Part shown: piece after piece, positions 9,776 through 16,623 of the stretch
Layout: every line of letters begins with the position of its first letter
Numbering within the stretch: the stretch's first letter is position 1
Source: Ga0077527 sp964433345
Lineage (GTDB): Bacteria > Pseudomonadota > Gammaproteobacteria > Burkholderiales > SG8-41
Length of the DNA: 64,000 bases
Direction: 5' to 3'
Assembly: GCA_964433345.1 (NCBI GenBank)
Contig: CAYSQJ010000002.1
Span: forward strand, 248,001-312,000
The notes under the pieces: generated by a model
Databases searched by the model: none
Seen by the model: the letters and a program-made list of their open reading frames with translations, nothing else
What the model was told of the DNA's origin: nothing
Position numbers and translations under genes: made by a program

Positions 9776-10118
9776 GCAGCCTGTCGAGAGCAGGCAGGAT
9801 CTGCCGCTGGCGATTGAAGCCGAGCGCTTTGCCGCCTGGCAATGCATAGGCTGTGGACGCATCGAAGGTGCGCAGCCCTGCATCGGCGTGTGCGAGGACC
9901 GCAGGGCCGTGTTTGTGCATGCCGCCGAATATGACCGGCTGCTGGCGGCATGGTCGCGGGCTCGGGCCGATCGGGCCGCGCTGCGGGCACTGCTGCGGCA
10001 ACTGGCGGCGACCACGCCGAGGGATGACGCCTGGGCCTCCGGCTACCGCGCTTTCCAGGCGCGCGCGAGGTCGCTGCTCCGCGCCACGGCGGGGGGAACG
10101 GACGATGCACCGGCGTAA
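9759..10118 (+). CDS. Small four-cysteine protein, unknown function
   Basis: A 119-residue soluble protein. Cys29, Cys32, Cys41 and Cys45 form the pattern C-x2-C-x8-C-x3-C within WQCIGCGRIEGAQPCIGVC, which looks like a zinc or Fe-S site. The rest is helical and rich in Ala and Arg. The gene starts inside the 3' end of nnrS and its own 3' end overlaps the next gene (ATG at 10105), so it is embedded in a tightly coupled run. Function unknown; the position suggests a role linked to NnrS or NO/nitrite metabolism, which is inference only. Confidence 0.75.
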   Translation: MANRAKQPVESRQDLPLAIEAERFAAWQCIGCGRIEGAQPCIGVCEDRRAVFVHAAEYDRLLAAWSRARADRAALRALLRQLAATTPRDDAWASGYRAFQARARSLLRATAGGTDDAPA

Positions 10119-10506
10119 CCGGCTCTACGTCACCATCGGTCTGGTGTACGGCCTGCTCGGCGGGTTGCTGATGCTGCTGCGGCTCATTGATCCGCAACTG
10201 GTGCCGGGCAATGTGCTGCGCATCCACGGGCACATGATGATGCTCGGCTTCGTGCTGATGATCATCTACGGCGTGGGATTGCACGTGATCCCCCGCTTCG
10301 GCGGCTATCCGCTGCGCTCCGAACGGGTGGCGACGGTCCAGTTCTGGCTCGCCAATGCCGGATTGCCGCTGATGATCGCCGGGTGGCTGACATATGACAA
10401 TCGGCTGGTGGCACTCGGCGGCGCCTTCACCGTAGCCGCGATGGCACTGTTCGGCATCAACATGCTGCTGACGGTGCGCTGGCGTTCCCCGCTGGACCGG
10501 AGTTGA
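10105..10506 (+). CDS. Four-helix membrane protein with NnrS/haem-oxidase-like His motif
   Basis: A 133-residue inner-membrane protein with four predicted hydrophobic segments. It carries RIHGHMMMLGFVLMIIYG and then GLHVIPRFGG, a His-rich pair of helices reminiscent of the haem-binding helices of NnrS and haem-copper oxidase subunit I, but far shorter. The same module (HLFTAGFVQTLIYGLGAHMLPRF) occurs in the C-terminal half of the protein at 10976-11677. Start ATG 10105 was chosen because the membrane protein begins there; the frame is open further upstream but inside the preceding gene. Function unknown. Confidence 0.82.
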   Translation: MHRRNRLYVTIGLVYGLLGGLLMLLRLIDPQLVPGNVLRIHGHMMMLGFVLMIIYGVGLHVIPRFGGYPLRSERVATVQFWLANAGLPLMIAGWLTYDNRLVALGGAFTVAAMALFGINMLLTVRWRSPLDRS

Positions 10507-10509
10507 TCC

Positions 10510-10962
10510 ATGGCTGTCACCGAGTACCGCGGCTGCGAACTGCCGGAAGACCTCTGGTATGACCTCGATTACATCTGGGTCAGGCCGGAAGCGGAGGGAT
10601 TGTTCCGGATCGGCATCACCGACCCCTCGCAAACCATGGCCGGGCGGATCCAGCATGTTTCGATCAGGCCGCCTGGTTCCCGGCGTCAGCGCAGGAAGCC
10701 CCTGGCACGGCTCGAGTCGGGAAAGTGGGCAGGCGGGATACCGGCGCCTTTCGACGGCGTGATTGTCGAGCGCAACGAGCAGGTGCTCGAGCGCCCGGAC
10801 CTGGTGAACATCGCCCCCTACACGGAAGCCTGGCTGGTGCTGTTCAGGCCGGATGATCCGGCGCATGCACTCGATCATCTCGCGACCGGGCGAGCTGCAG
10901 TCGAGGGGCTGAAGTCGTGGATCGACCGCTACGACGTTCAGTGCATGCGTTGCGCACAGTGA
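10510..10962 (+). CDS. GcvH-like lipoyl-domain protein
   Basis: A 150-residue protein that resembles the glycine cleavage H protein fold: DLDYIWVRPEAEGLFRIGIT near the start, then LARLESGKWAGGIPAPFDG with Lys72 in the position of the lipoylated lysine, then a second half-barrel (LVNIAPYTEAWLVLF). The motif ESGKW differs from the ESVK of canonical GcvH. A CMRC motif (Cys145, Cys148) lies at the C-terminus, which ordinary GcvH lacks. No gcvT or gcvP is nearby. A lipoyl carrier beside a thioredoxin-like domain suggests thiol or electron transfer in NO/nitrite metabolism (inference). Confidence 0.8.
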   Translation: MAVTEYRGCELPEDLWYDLDYIWVRPEAEGLFRIGITDPSQTMAGRIQHVSIRPPGSRRQRRKPLARLESGKWAGGIPAPFDGVIVERNEQVLERPDLVNIAPYTEAWLVLFRPDDPAHALDHLATGRAAVEGLKSWIDRYDVQCMRCAQ

Positions 10963-10975
10963 ACCGGGAGGCGGC

Positions 10976-11677
10976 GTGAAGGTTGAGTTGCTGGTATCCG
11001 AGTGGTGTCCGACCTGCCCGCAGGCGGAAAAGGTCTGGACCGAGGTGGCAGCAGAGCGGGAAATCGAATTCGCGGTCCTCGACCTCAACCAGACGGCGGG
11101 CCGGGAACTGGCCCATCGCCTGCGCGTGCGCACGATACCCGCCGTCGCGATCGATGGCGAGTTGAAGGCGGTGGGTGTGCAGAGCCTGGCGGAGGTGCGG
11201 CAGATGGTGGCGGCGGCGCCGCGGCGCCGGGCTGCACGCCGTCATGCGGGGATCACGCTCTCCGCAGACAATCGATGGTTCGTGTCCAGTGCCATGCTCT
11301 GGTTTCTGGCGGGTGCGCTGTGGCTGGCATGGCAGGGAACGCTGACAGCGGAAGGCCGGCTGCGCGGCATCGGGCTGCATCTCTTCACCGCCGGGTTCGT
11401 GCAGACGCTGATCTACGGCCTGGGGGCGCACATGCTGCCGCGGTTCACCGGCAGGCCCATTGCGTCGGGCACCGTTGCCTGGCTGCAGTTCGGCCTGCAT
11501 CACGCCGGATTGCTGATGTTTTTGGGTGGGCTGGCTGCCGGTCTGCCGGCGCTGGCGATCTCCGGCGGGCTCCTCGGATGGGGCGCGCTTGCGGTGTTCG
11601 CGGCGCGCATAATGCCCTTGTTGTGGCCCGTGCAGGAGGCAGTCGGCCGCGTCAATCAACAGGAGTTTCAGGAATGA
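10976..11677 (+). CDS. Thioredoxin-like domain fused to an NnrS-like membrane module
   Basis: A 233-residue fusion. Residues 1-80 form a thioredoxin/glutaredoxin-like domain with Cys11 and Cys14 in SEWCPTC and a cis-Pro region TIPAVAIDGE. Residues from about 100 onward hold four hydrophobic segments with GLHLFTAGFVQTLIYGLGAHMLPRF, very like the stand-alone membrane protein at 10105-10506. The start is GTG at 10976 behind a clear GGGAGG. The arrangement implies a cytoplasmic thiol domain tethered to a haem- or metal-binding membrane module. I know of no named family for this fusion. Confidence 0.82.
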   Translation: MKVELLVSEWCPTCPQAEKVWTEVAAEREIEFAVLDLNQTAGRELAHRLRVRTIPAVAIDGELKAVGVQSLAEVRQMVAAAPRRRAARRHAGITLSADNRWFVSSAMLWFLAGALWLAWQGTLTAEGRLRGIGLHLFTAGFVQTLIYGLGAHMLPRFTGRPIASGTVAWLQFGLHHAGLLMFLGGLAAGLPALAISGGLLGWGALAVFAARIMPLLWPVQEAVGRVNQQEFQE

Positions 11678-11704
11678 ACGGAATCACCGGATGCGCGGGG
11701 TTGC

Positions 11705-12370
11705 ATGAGCGATGAAATTCTGCGCCGGCTGCGGCGCTTCCAGACGCGCTATTTTCCGCGCCTGCGCAGCCAGTTCCGCCACCTCGTCGAGCAGGGGCAG
11801 CATCCCACGGTGCTGTTCATCGGTTGCTCGGATTCCCGGGTGCTGCCGTACCTGATCATGGACAGCGGTCCCGGCGAGCTTTTCATCGTGCGCAATGTCG
11901 GCAACTTCGTGCCGCCTTACGATGCCTCGCAGGGTTATCACGGCACGGCGGCGGCGGTGGAGTTCGCGGTGCTGAATCTCAATGTCAGTGAAATCGTGGT
12001 CTGCGGACACAGCCATTGCGGCGCGGTGCGCGCTCTCTATACCGATGTACCGGCGGAAGCCCGGCACATGGCGAAGTGGCTGGATCTCGGCCGGGACGCC
12101 GTGCTGCCGGTCACGCTGTCGGAGGAGGCACTGCGGCGCACCGAGCAGCGTTCGGTGGCGCTGCAACTCGAGCGGCTGATGGATTACCCGATGGTGCGCC
12201 AGCGCGTCGAGGCGGGCCGGCTGTTCCTCCGCGGCTGGCATTACCTGATCGAGGAGGGGAAGATCCTGGTGCTCGATGTCGAAAGTGGAAAGTTTTCGCC
12301 CTTCGATGCGGGCCTGCATCAGCCCGGAGACCGGAATGATCCGCTGGCCGGCGTGGATTTGCTGCAGTAG
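11705..12370 (+). CDS. Beta-class carbonic anhydrase
   Basis: Zinc enzyme interconverting CO2 and bicarbonate. The 221-residue protein shows the class signature: Cys41, Asp43 and Arg45 in CSDSRVLP, and His102 and Cys105 in GHSHCGAV. No signal peptide is present, so it is cytoplasmic. It begins 27 bases after the thioredoxin/NnrS-like fusion gene on the same strand, at the end of the nnrS-linked run. Why a carbonic anhydrase sits here is not clear from the sequence. Confidence 0.93.
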   Translation: MSDEILRRLRRFQTRYFPRLRSQFRHLVEQGQHPTVLFIGCSDSRVLPYLIMDSGPGELFIVRNVGNFVPPYDASQGYHGTAAAVEFAVLNLNVSEIVVCGHSHCGAVRALYTDVPAEARHMAKWLDLGRDAVLPVTLSEEALRRTEQRSVALQLERLMDYPMVRQRVEAGRLFLRGWHYLIEEGKILVLDVESGKFSPFDAGLHQPGDRNDPLAGVDLLQ

Positions 12371-12403
12371 GCAGCGATTCCCGTCCGGGTGGCCGGAGCG
12401 CGC

Positions 12404-12790
12404 ATGGACTACCTGACGCTGAAAAGCCTGCATGTCGGCTGCGTTGTGGTGAGCTACGCGCTGTTCCTGCTGCGCGGCATCTGGATGATACGGCGTCCGG
12501 AGTGGCTGCGGCTGCGCTGGGTGCGGACCCTGCCGCATGTCGTCGATACGGTGCTGCTCGGCAGCGCCGTCGCAATGGCGCTGATGATCCGCCAGTATCC
12601 CTTTGTTGCCGGCTGGCTGACTGCCAAGCTGCTGGCGTTGCTGCTCTACATCGTCCTCGGCTCGATCGCGCTGAAACGCGGCCGCACCCGGAATCAGCGG
12701 ATTGCGGCATGGTTCGCCGCGCAGGCGGTTTTTTTCTATATCGTAGCGGTGGCGCTGACGCGCAGTCCGCTGCCGTGGACCGCGGCCTGA
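12404..12790 (+). CDS. SirB family small membrane protein
   Basis: A 128-residue integral membrane protein with four hydrophobic segments, matching the SirB/invasion-regulator family in length and in the motifs LKSLHVGCVVVSYALFLLRG and PHVVDTVLLGSAVAMA. The biochemical role of the family is unknown. Start ATG 12404 is preceded by GGAG; a GTG five codons upstream is possible. It ends 14 bases before the convergent nitronate monooxygenase gene. Confidence 0.85.
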   Translation: MDYLTLKSLHVGCVVVSYALFLLRGIWMIRRPEWLRLRWVRTLPHVVDTVLLGSAVAMALMIRQYPFVAGWLTAKLLALLLYIVLGSIALKRGRTRNQRIAAWFAAQAVFFYIVAVALTRSPLPWTAA

Positions 12791-12803
12791 GAGGCTGCCG
12801 GGC

Positions 12804-13979
12804 TCAGGCAGCGCCCGCGGGAGCGATGCCGCTCAGCAGGTAGTCCAGCAGTTCGGCCACTGGCCGGATGGCCTTGCCGAAGGGCAGCGGCTCCGAGCCG
12901 CGGAAGAACAGCCCTTTCTTGACATCGCCGTGCAGCGCATGGGCGAGGCGGGTGTCGATGCAGAACTGCCCCGCGGCGGCAATGCCGTCGCGCAGGCCGC
13001 AGGCGGTCAGGCAGTTCAGGCCCTGCACGCAGCGGCGGGGGTCGGCCTTGGCATGCGACTGCAGCGCCTTTTCGCGGCGCAGGTAGTTTCTGAGCCAGGG
13101 CGTCAGCACGGCACGCGCCGGCAGTCCGGCGACGCTCATGAAGCTGACAATGTCCTCGGGCCGCGCTTCCGCCAGCACGCGCTTGAATTCAGGATGGGCG
13201 TCGCCTTCGGCGGTGACCGCGAAGGCGGTGCCCACCTGCACTGCCGCCGCACCCATGTCGAGCAGCGCTCGCACCTGGTCGTGGCGATGTATGCCGCCGG
13301 CGGCGATCAGGGGGATTTTTTCGGATTCGAGCCCGAGAGCGCGGAGCAGGGCCGGGATTTCCTCCAGCACGCGTACGAAATCGAAGCGCGGATCGCCGAT
13401 GTCCTCCGCGCGGGTGGCGCCGAGATGGCCGCCGGCGTAACGCGGATGTTCGATGATGATCGCGTCCGGAATGCGCTGCCGGCGCATCCATTTTTTGACG
13501 ACGATGCCGACGCCGCGGGCATCGGACAGGATCGGGATCAAAGCGACCTCGGGGTAATCCCGTGTCAGTTCGGGCAGGTCGAGAGGCAGGCCGGCACCCA
13601 TGACGATGGCGTGCGCGCCGCTGGCGCAGGCCTGGCGCACATAGTCGGCATGGGCCGCCACCGCCTTCATCACGTTGACGGCGATTGCCCCGCGATTTCC
13701 GGCGAGCGCCAGCGCCTTGCCGATCTCGCGGTCGAGGGCGATCAGGTTGACGCGGTTCAGCTGCCCGGCGTCCCGGCAACCGTCCGTCCGTGCGAGCAGA
13801 TCCGGATGATGGTGGCGCAGGTCGACGCTGGAGAGGGTGCCGAGCGCGCCCAGCGCGGCGACGCTTCCGGCAAGGCGGTGCGCGGAAACGCCGACGCCCA
13901 TGCCGCCCTGAACCACGGGCAGCAGGGTGCGACGGCGCAATTTCCATTGCGGCAGGGGAGAGGCATTCATTGCGGACAT
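12804..13979 (-). CDS. Nitronate monooxygenase (2-nitropropane dioxygenase family)
   Basis: FMN-dependent TIM-barrel enzyme oxidising nitronates, 391 residues. The N-terminal VVQGGMGVGVSAHRLAG and the phosphate-binding strands IPLIAAGGIHRHDQ and GAAAVQVGTAFAV are typical. The C-terminal third has RCVQGLNCLTACGLRDG, a cysteine cluster present in a longer subgroup of the family and perhaps metal-binding. Start at 13979, with an alternative ATG at 13970. A TTGATATGCATCAC box lies about 50 bases upstream, which ties the gene to the FNR/DNR regulon (inference). It could have another flavin-linked role in nitrogen-oxide detoxification. Confidence 0.9.
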   Translation of the reverse strand: MSAMNASPLPQWKLRRRTLLPVVQGGMGVGVSAHRLAGSVAALGALGTLSSVDLRHHHPDLLARTDGCRDAGQLNRVNLIALDREIGKALALAGNRGAIAVNVMKAVAAHADYVRQACASGAHAIVMGAGLPLDLPELTRDYPEVALIPILSDARGVGIVVKKWMRRQRIPDAIIIEHPRYAGGHLGATRAEDIGDPRFDFVRVLEEIPALLRALGLESEKIPLIAAGGIHRHDQVRALLDMGAAAVQVGTAFAVTAEGDAHPEFKRVLAEARPEDIVSFMSVAGLPARAVLTPWLRNYLRREKALQSHAKADPRRCVQGLNCLTACGLRDGIAAAGQFCIDTRLAHALHGDVKKGLFFRGSEPLPFGKAIRPVAELLDYLLSGIAPAGAA

Positions 13980-14027
13980 GGATGGTTCGGAAAAAGCCGA
14001 TGTTGCAGCCTTGCCGGCTGCGGCGCC

Positions 14028-14041
14028 TTGATATGCATCAC
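14028..14041. promoter_or_regulatory. FNR/DNR-type operator upstream of nitronate monooxygenase
   Basis: TTGATATGCATCAC matches the TTGAT-N4-ATCAA consensus at nine of ten fixed bases. It is centred about 55 bases upstream of the start codon at 13979, a position suited to class II activation. Confidence 0.65.
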
Positions 14042-14057
14042 CGCGAGCATCGATTCT

Positions 14058-14819
14058 TCAGCCCGGATGCCTGCGCAATTCGTCGATGTCGGGTATCCGG
14101 ATGTCCGCACCCTCCGGAACGATCACCCCTGCGGCTGCCAGCGCGTGCAGGATGCGCGAGAAATGTTCATGTGTCAGGTTGAGTCGGGATGCGATGACAT
14201 TCTTCAGTGCCGGCAGGCGGACCAGGGTCTCGTCCGTGGCTGCGGGATCCGCCAGGCTCAGCAGGTATCCGACCACGCGCTGGGTACCTGACAGCAGCGA
14301 CTGCGATTCGATCTCGCCCACCAGGCGGTGCAGACGCATGCTGAGGCTGGCAATGATGCGGTGAGCCAGCCGCGGATCCTGCTCCAGTTCGTTGAATACG
14401 GTACTGGCGGCGACATGCAGCAGGCGGCTGTCGGCGATCGCTTCGGCGGACACCCGGTACGCGATGCGCATGAACATCGCTGCTTCGCCGAAGGTCTGGG
14501 CTGGGCCCGGCAGTTCGACAACCCGCTCCGCGCCTTGAGCACTGTGCAGCGACAGCTTGATGCGGCCGTCGATGACCAGGTGAAATCCCGTGCAGGGGTC
14601 TCCTGCGCGGAACAGCAGGCTGCCGCGCGCCACCCGGACCATCGTGGTTCCGGCGGCGATGCGGGCGAGCGTTCCTGGATTGAGGCCGCCGAACAGCGCG
14701 GTGCGTCCGAGCAGGCCGGCGGCATCCGGCGCGGAGGCCTTGCGCGCGGGGAGGGAGCGGTCAGCGACGCTGTCCCCGCGGAAGCTTCCGGGTCGCTTGG
14801 GTTCCCGGCTCATAGGCAT
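14058..14819 (-). CDS. Crp/Fnr family regulator, Dnr-like (no Fe-S cysteines)
   Basis: Transcription factor with an N-terminal cyclic-nucleotide-binding-like beta roll (LLFRAGDPCTGFHLVIDGRI) and a C-terminal helix-turn-helix whose recognition helix THEHFSRILHAL carries the E-x-x-S-R pattern that reads TTGAT half-sites. It lacks the N-terminal cysteine set of Fnr, so an NO-sensing Dnr/NnrR role is likely (family knowledge plus context). The frame is open to 14873, but the operator at 14879-14892 would then almost touch the start; ATG 14819 or 14813 fits better. About 253 residues. Confidence 0.88.
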   Translation of the reverse strand: MPMSREPKRPGSFRGDSVADRSLPARKASAPDAAGLLGRTALFGGLNPGTLARIAAGTTMVRVARGSLLFRAGDPCTGFHLVIDGRIKLSLHSAQGAERVVELPGPAQTFGEAAMFMRIAYRVSAEAIADSRLLHVAASTVFNELEQDPRLAHRIIASLSMRLHRLVGEIESQSLLSGTQRVVGYLLSLADPAATDETLVRLPALKNVIASRLNLTHEHFSRILHALAAAGVIVPEGADIRIPDIDELRRHPG

Positions 14820-14878
14820 GGCGGCTTTCAGGCGTGAAAGACTGCCTGCCATTGAAACCGCGAATGACGCCACGCGGC

Positions 14879-14892
14879 TTGACCTGCATCAA
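14879..14892. promoter_or_regulatory. FNR/DNR-type operator upstream of the Dnr-like gene
   Basis: TTGACCTGCATCAA has nine of ten consensus bases. It lies 60-73 bases upstream of the preferred start at 14819 and downstream of the radical SAM gene, suggesting auto- or cross-regulation by Fnr/Dnr. Confidence 0.68.
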
Positions 14893-14917
14893 CAATCCCT
14901 GCGCCCGGCGCGAGGGT

Positions 14918-15871
14918 TCAGCCGTAGGCGATGCAGTTCTCGCAGACCGTGCCGCGGACATCCTTCTTCAGGTGCGCGGCGCGCAGCCGGGTGAAGTTTT
15001 CGGAATGCCATGCGGTCATGAACGGCATCTCGTTCAGGTCGCCCATGGTCCAGTGGGCCGTGGCGTCGAAGCAGCAGGCCGAAAGCCGGCCTTCGGCCGT
15101 GACATGGCCCTCGGTGAAAGCCGACCAGCAGGGCAGGGGCTCGCGCAGGGCGCCGATGCGTCCCTGGTTGCCGGCGGTGGGGCGGTATCCGAGCTGTTCC
15201 TCGCGCTGGGTCGCGAATGCGCCCATCGAATACAGCGGCAGCCAGTAGTGGCTGTCGACCCAGGGCAGCACTTTTTCGCGCAGCAGCGCCTCCATCCGCA
15301 GCTGCTGTTCGCCGTCATAGCGGATCGAGGAGGCGTAAAGCCCGGTCTTGAAGCCGCTTGCGGCACGCAGGACGTGGGCGGCGCGGATATTGTCCAGCGC
15401 GCGGTGGAACAGCTTGCCCGACACGCCCATGATCTGCTCGAACTGTGCTTCGTCGGCGGCATTGACCGACCATTTCAGCGAGTCGAGTCCGGCCTGCATG
15501 CAGGCCTCGACCGCTTCGGGGAAGGCCATCGAGGCGTTCGAGGTCAGGAATACATAGGGAAAGCGCAGCTCCTGCTTGGTCCAGGCGATGCAGTCCACCA
15601 GCAGGCGCGGGTTCATGAAGGATTCGCCCAGGTAGAACACGCCGATTTCCTCGACACCGGCTTCGCGCATCTCACGGGTGATGCGCTGGAACAGGCGGAA
15701 ATCCATGTCCCATTTGGGCTGGACTTCCCGCGTGCGCAGCGCGCAGAACCCGCAGCGGTAGTTGCAGCGCGGCGAGATCTCGATCTTGACGCTTTTCGGC
15801 GCCGGCGGCTGCGCGTGGCGGAATTCAGGGGGGATGCGGGTGATGTTGTCGATGCGTTCGGTGATGGTCAT
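14918..15871 (-). CDS. Radical SAM/SPASM-type protein, function unknown
   Basis: A 317-residue protein with the radical SAM signature CNYRCGFC after KIEISPR, which binds the catalytic [4Fe-4S] cluster and S-adenosylmethionine. The C-terminal region has further cysteines (LSACCFD, and VCENCIAYG at the very end) consistent with a SPASM-like auxiliary cluster. The substrate cannot be told from the sequence. A perfect TTGAT-N4-ATCAA box sits 57 bases upstream of the start, so it is probably made under anoxia or NO. Located next to the Dnr-like regulator. It is not an obvious NirJ, since that family's motif spacing and neighbours are absent. Confidence 0.87.
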   Translation of the reverse strand: MTITERIDNITRIPPEFRHAQPPAPKSVKIEISPRCNYRCGFCALRTREVQPKWDMDFRLFQRITREMREAGVEEIGVFYLGESFMNPRLLVDCIAWTKQELRFPYVFLTSNASMAFPEAVEACMQAGLDSLKWSVNAADEAQFEQIMGVSGKLFHRALDNIRAAHVLRAASGFKTGLYASSIRYDGEQQLRMEALLREKVLPWVDSHYWLPLYSMGAFATQREEQLGYRPTAGNQGRIGALREPLPCWSAFTEGHVTAEGRLSACCFDATAHWTMGDLNEMPFMTAWHSENFTRLRAAHLKKDVRGTVCENCIAYG

Positions 15872-15927
15872 CGCGGGCCGCCGGAGGTGGGGACAGCTGC
15901 ATTATTGCCGCCCCTCCTGGAATGTCC

Positions 15928-15941
15928 TTGATTCGCATCAA
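15928..15941. promoter_or_regulatory. Perfect FNR/DNR operator upstream of the radical SAM gene
   Basis: TTGATTCGCATCAA is a full ten-of-ten match to TTGAT-N4-ATCAA. It is centred about 63 bases before the start codon at 15871 on the minus strand. Confidence 0.8.
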
Positions 15942-15966
15942 GCCCGCTGCCGCCGTTTTCCGGACG

Positions 15967-15995
15967 AAAAAAAGCCGGGCATGGCGCCCGGCTTT
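15967..15995 (-). terminator. Rho-independent terminator of the universal stress gene
   Basis: On the minus strand, AAGCCGGGC and its complement GCCCGGCTT form a strong GC stem with a five-base loop, followed by a run of seven T. It lies 18 bases after the stop of the UspA gene. Confidence 0.85.
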
Positions 15996-16012
15996 GCGGT
16001 GAACGGACGTGT

Positions 16013-16456
16013 TCAGCGCAATACCAGAACCGGAACCTTGATTCCGGCGAGCACTTTCTGGGTTTCGCTGCCGATCAGCAGTTTAGACAGCCCGCTGCGG
16101 CCGTGGGAGGCCATCGCGACCAGGTCACACTTGTATTTTTTCGCAGCCTTGATGATGGCGTCGGCGGCGAAGTCGCTGCATACCGAATAGACCGCGCAGG
16201 ACACGCCGGCGGCAGCGCATTCCTTTTTCACCGCTTCGAGGTGCTTGGCGGCGATTTTCTTGGCCTTGCCTTCATATTCCTTGGGCAGGATGAAATCGGG
16301 CGGAATGTAATCGGCATAGACGTTGAACTTGTAGGCGGGAGCGACGTGGAAGCCCGTCACTTTGGCGCCGCTGAGCTTGGCCAGCGCGACGGCTTTCTTG
16401 ACTGCCTTGCGCGACAGGGCGGATCCGTCGGTCGGAACCAGGATGTTGCGGAACAT
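16013..16456 (-). CDS. Universal stress protein UspA family
   Basis: A 147-residue cytoplasmic single-domain Usp. It begins MFRNILVPTDGSALSRKAV and ends with the nucleotide-binding loop MASHGRSGLSKLLIGSETQKVL, the G-x2-G-x9-G-S/T type, so it probably binds ATP. Divergent from ccoN with a shared intergenic region that contains a perfect FNR-type box at 16549-16562, about 100 bases upstream of this gene. A clear terminator follows it. Induction under low oxygen is inferred. Confidence 0.93.
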   Translation of the reverse strand: MFRNILVPTDGSALSRKAVKKAVALAKLSGAKVTGFHVAPAYKFNVYADYIPPDFILPKEYEGKAKKIAAKHLEAVKKECAAAGVSCAVYSVCSDFAADAIIKAAKKYKCDLVAMASHGRSGLSKLLIGSETQKVLAGIKVPVLVLR

Positions 16457-16548
16457 GGCTTTCTCCTTGTTGATGGGGTGGTTATGCCTGGAAAGATTGG
16501 AAAAAACTTATTGTAGTGCCAACTTAGCCTGTGTCCGGTCCCTGCGGC

Positions 16549-16562
16549 TTGATGTAGATCAA
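16549..16562. promoter_or_regulatory. Perfect FNR-type operator between uspA and ccoN
   Basis: TTGATGTAGATCAA matches the consensus at all ten fixed bases. It lies 62 bases before the ccoN ATG and could serve either divergent gene; the spacing fits ccoN better. Confidence 0.8.
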
Positions 16563-16623
16563 GACGCGGCGCGGACACTGAATTTATGCTGCTGCGCATG
16601 ATCATTTGGCCGGGGAGCCTTTA

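Noticed and set aside
12930..14291. 453-residue plus-strand frame opposite nitronate monooxygenase and the Dnr-like gene
   Set aside because: It spans two clearly coding minus-strand genes and has no recognisable product.
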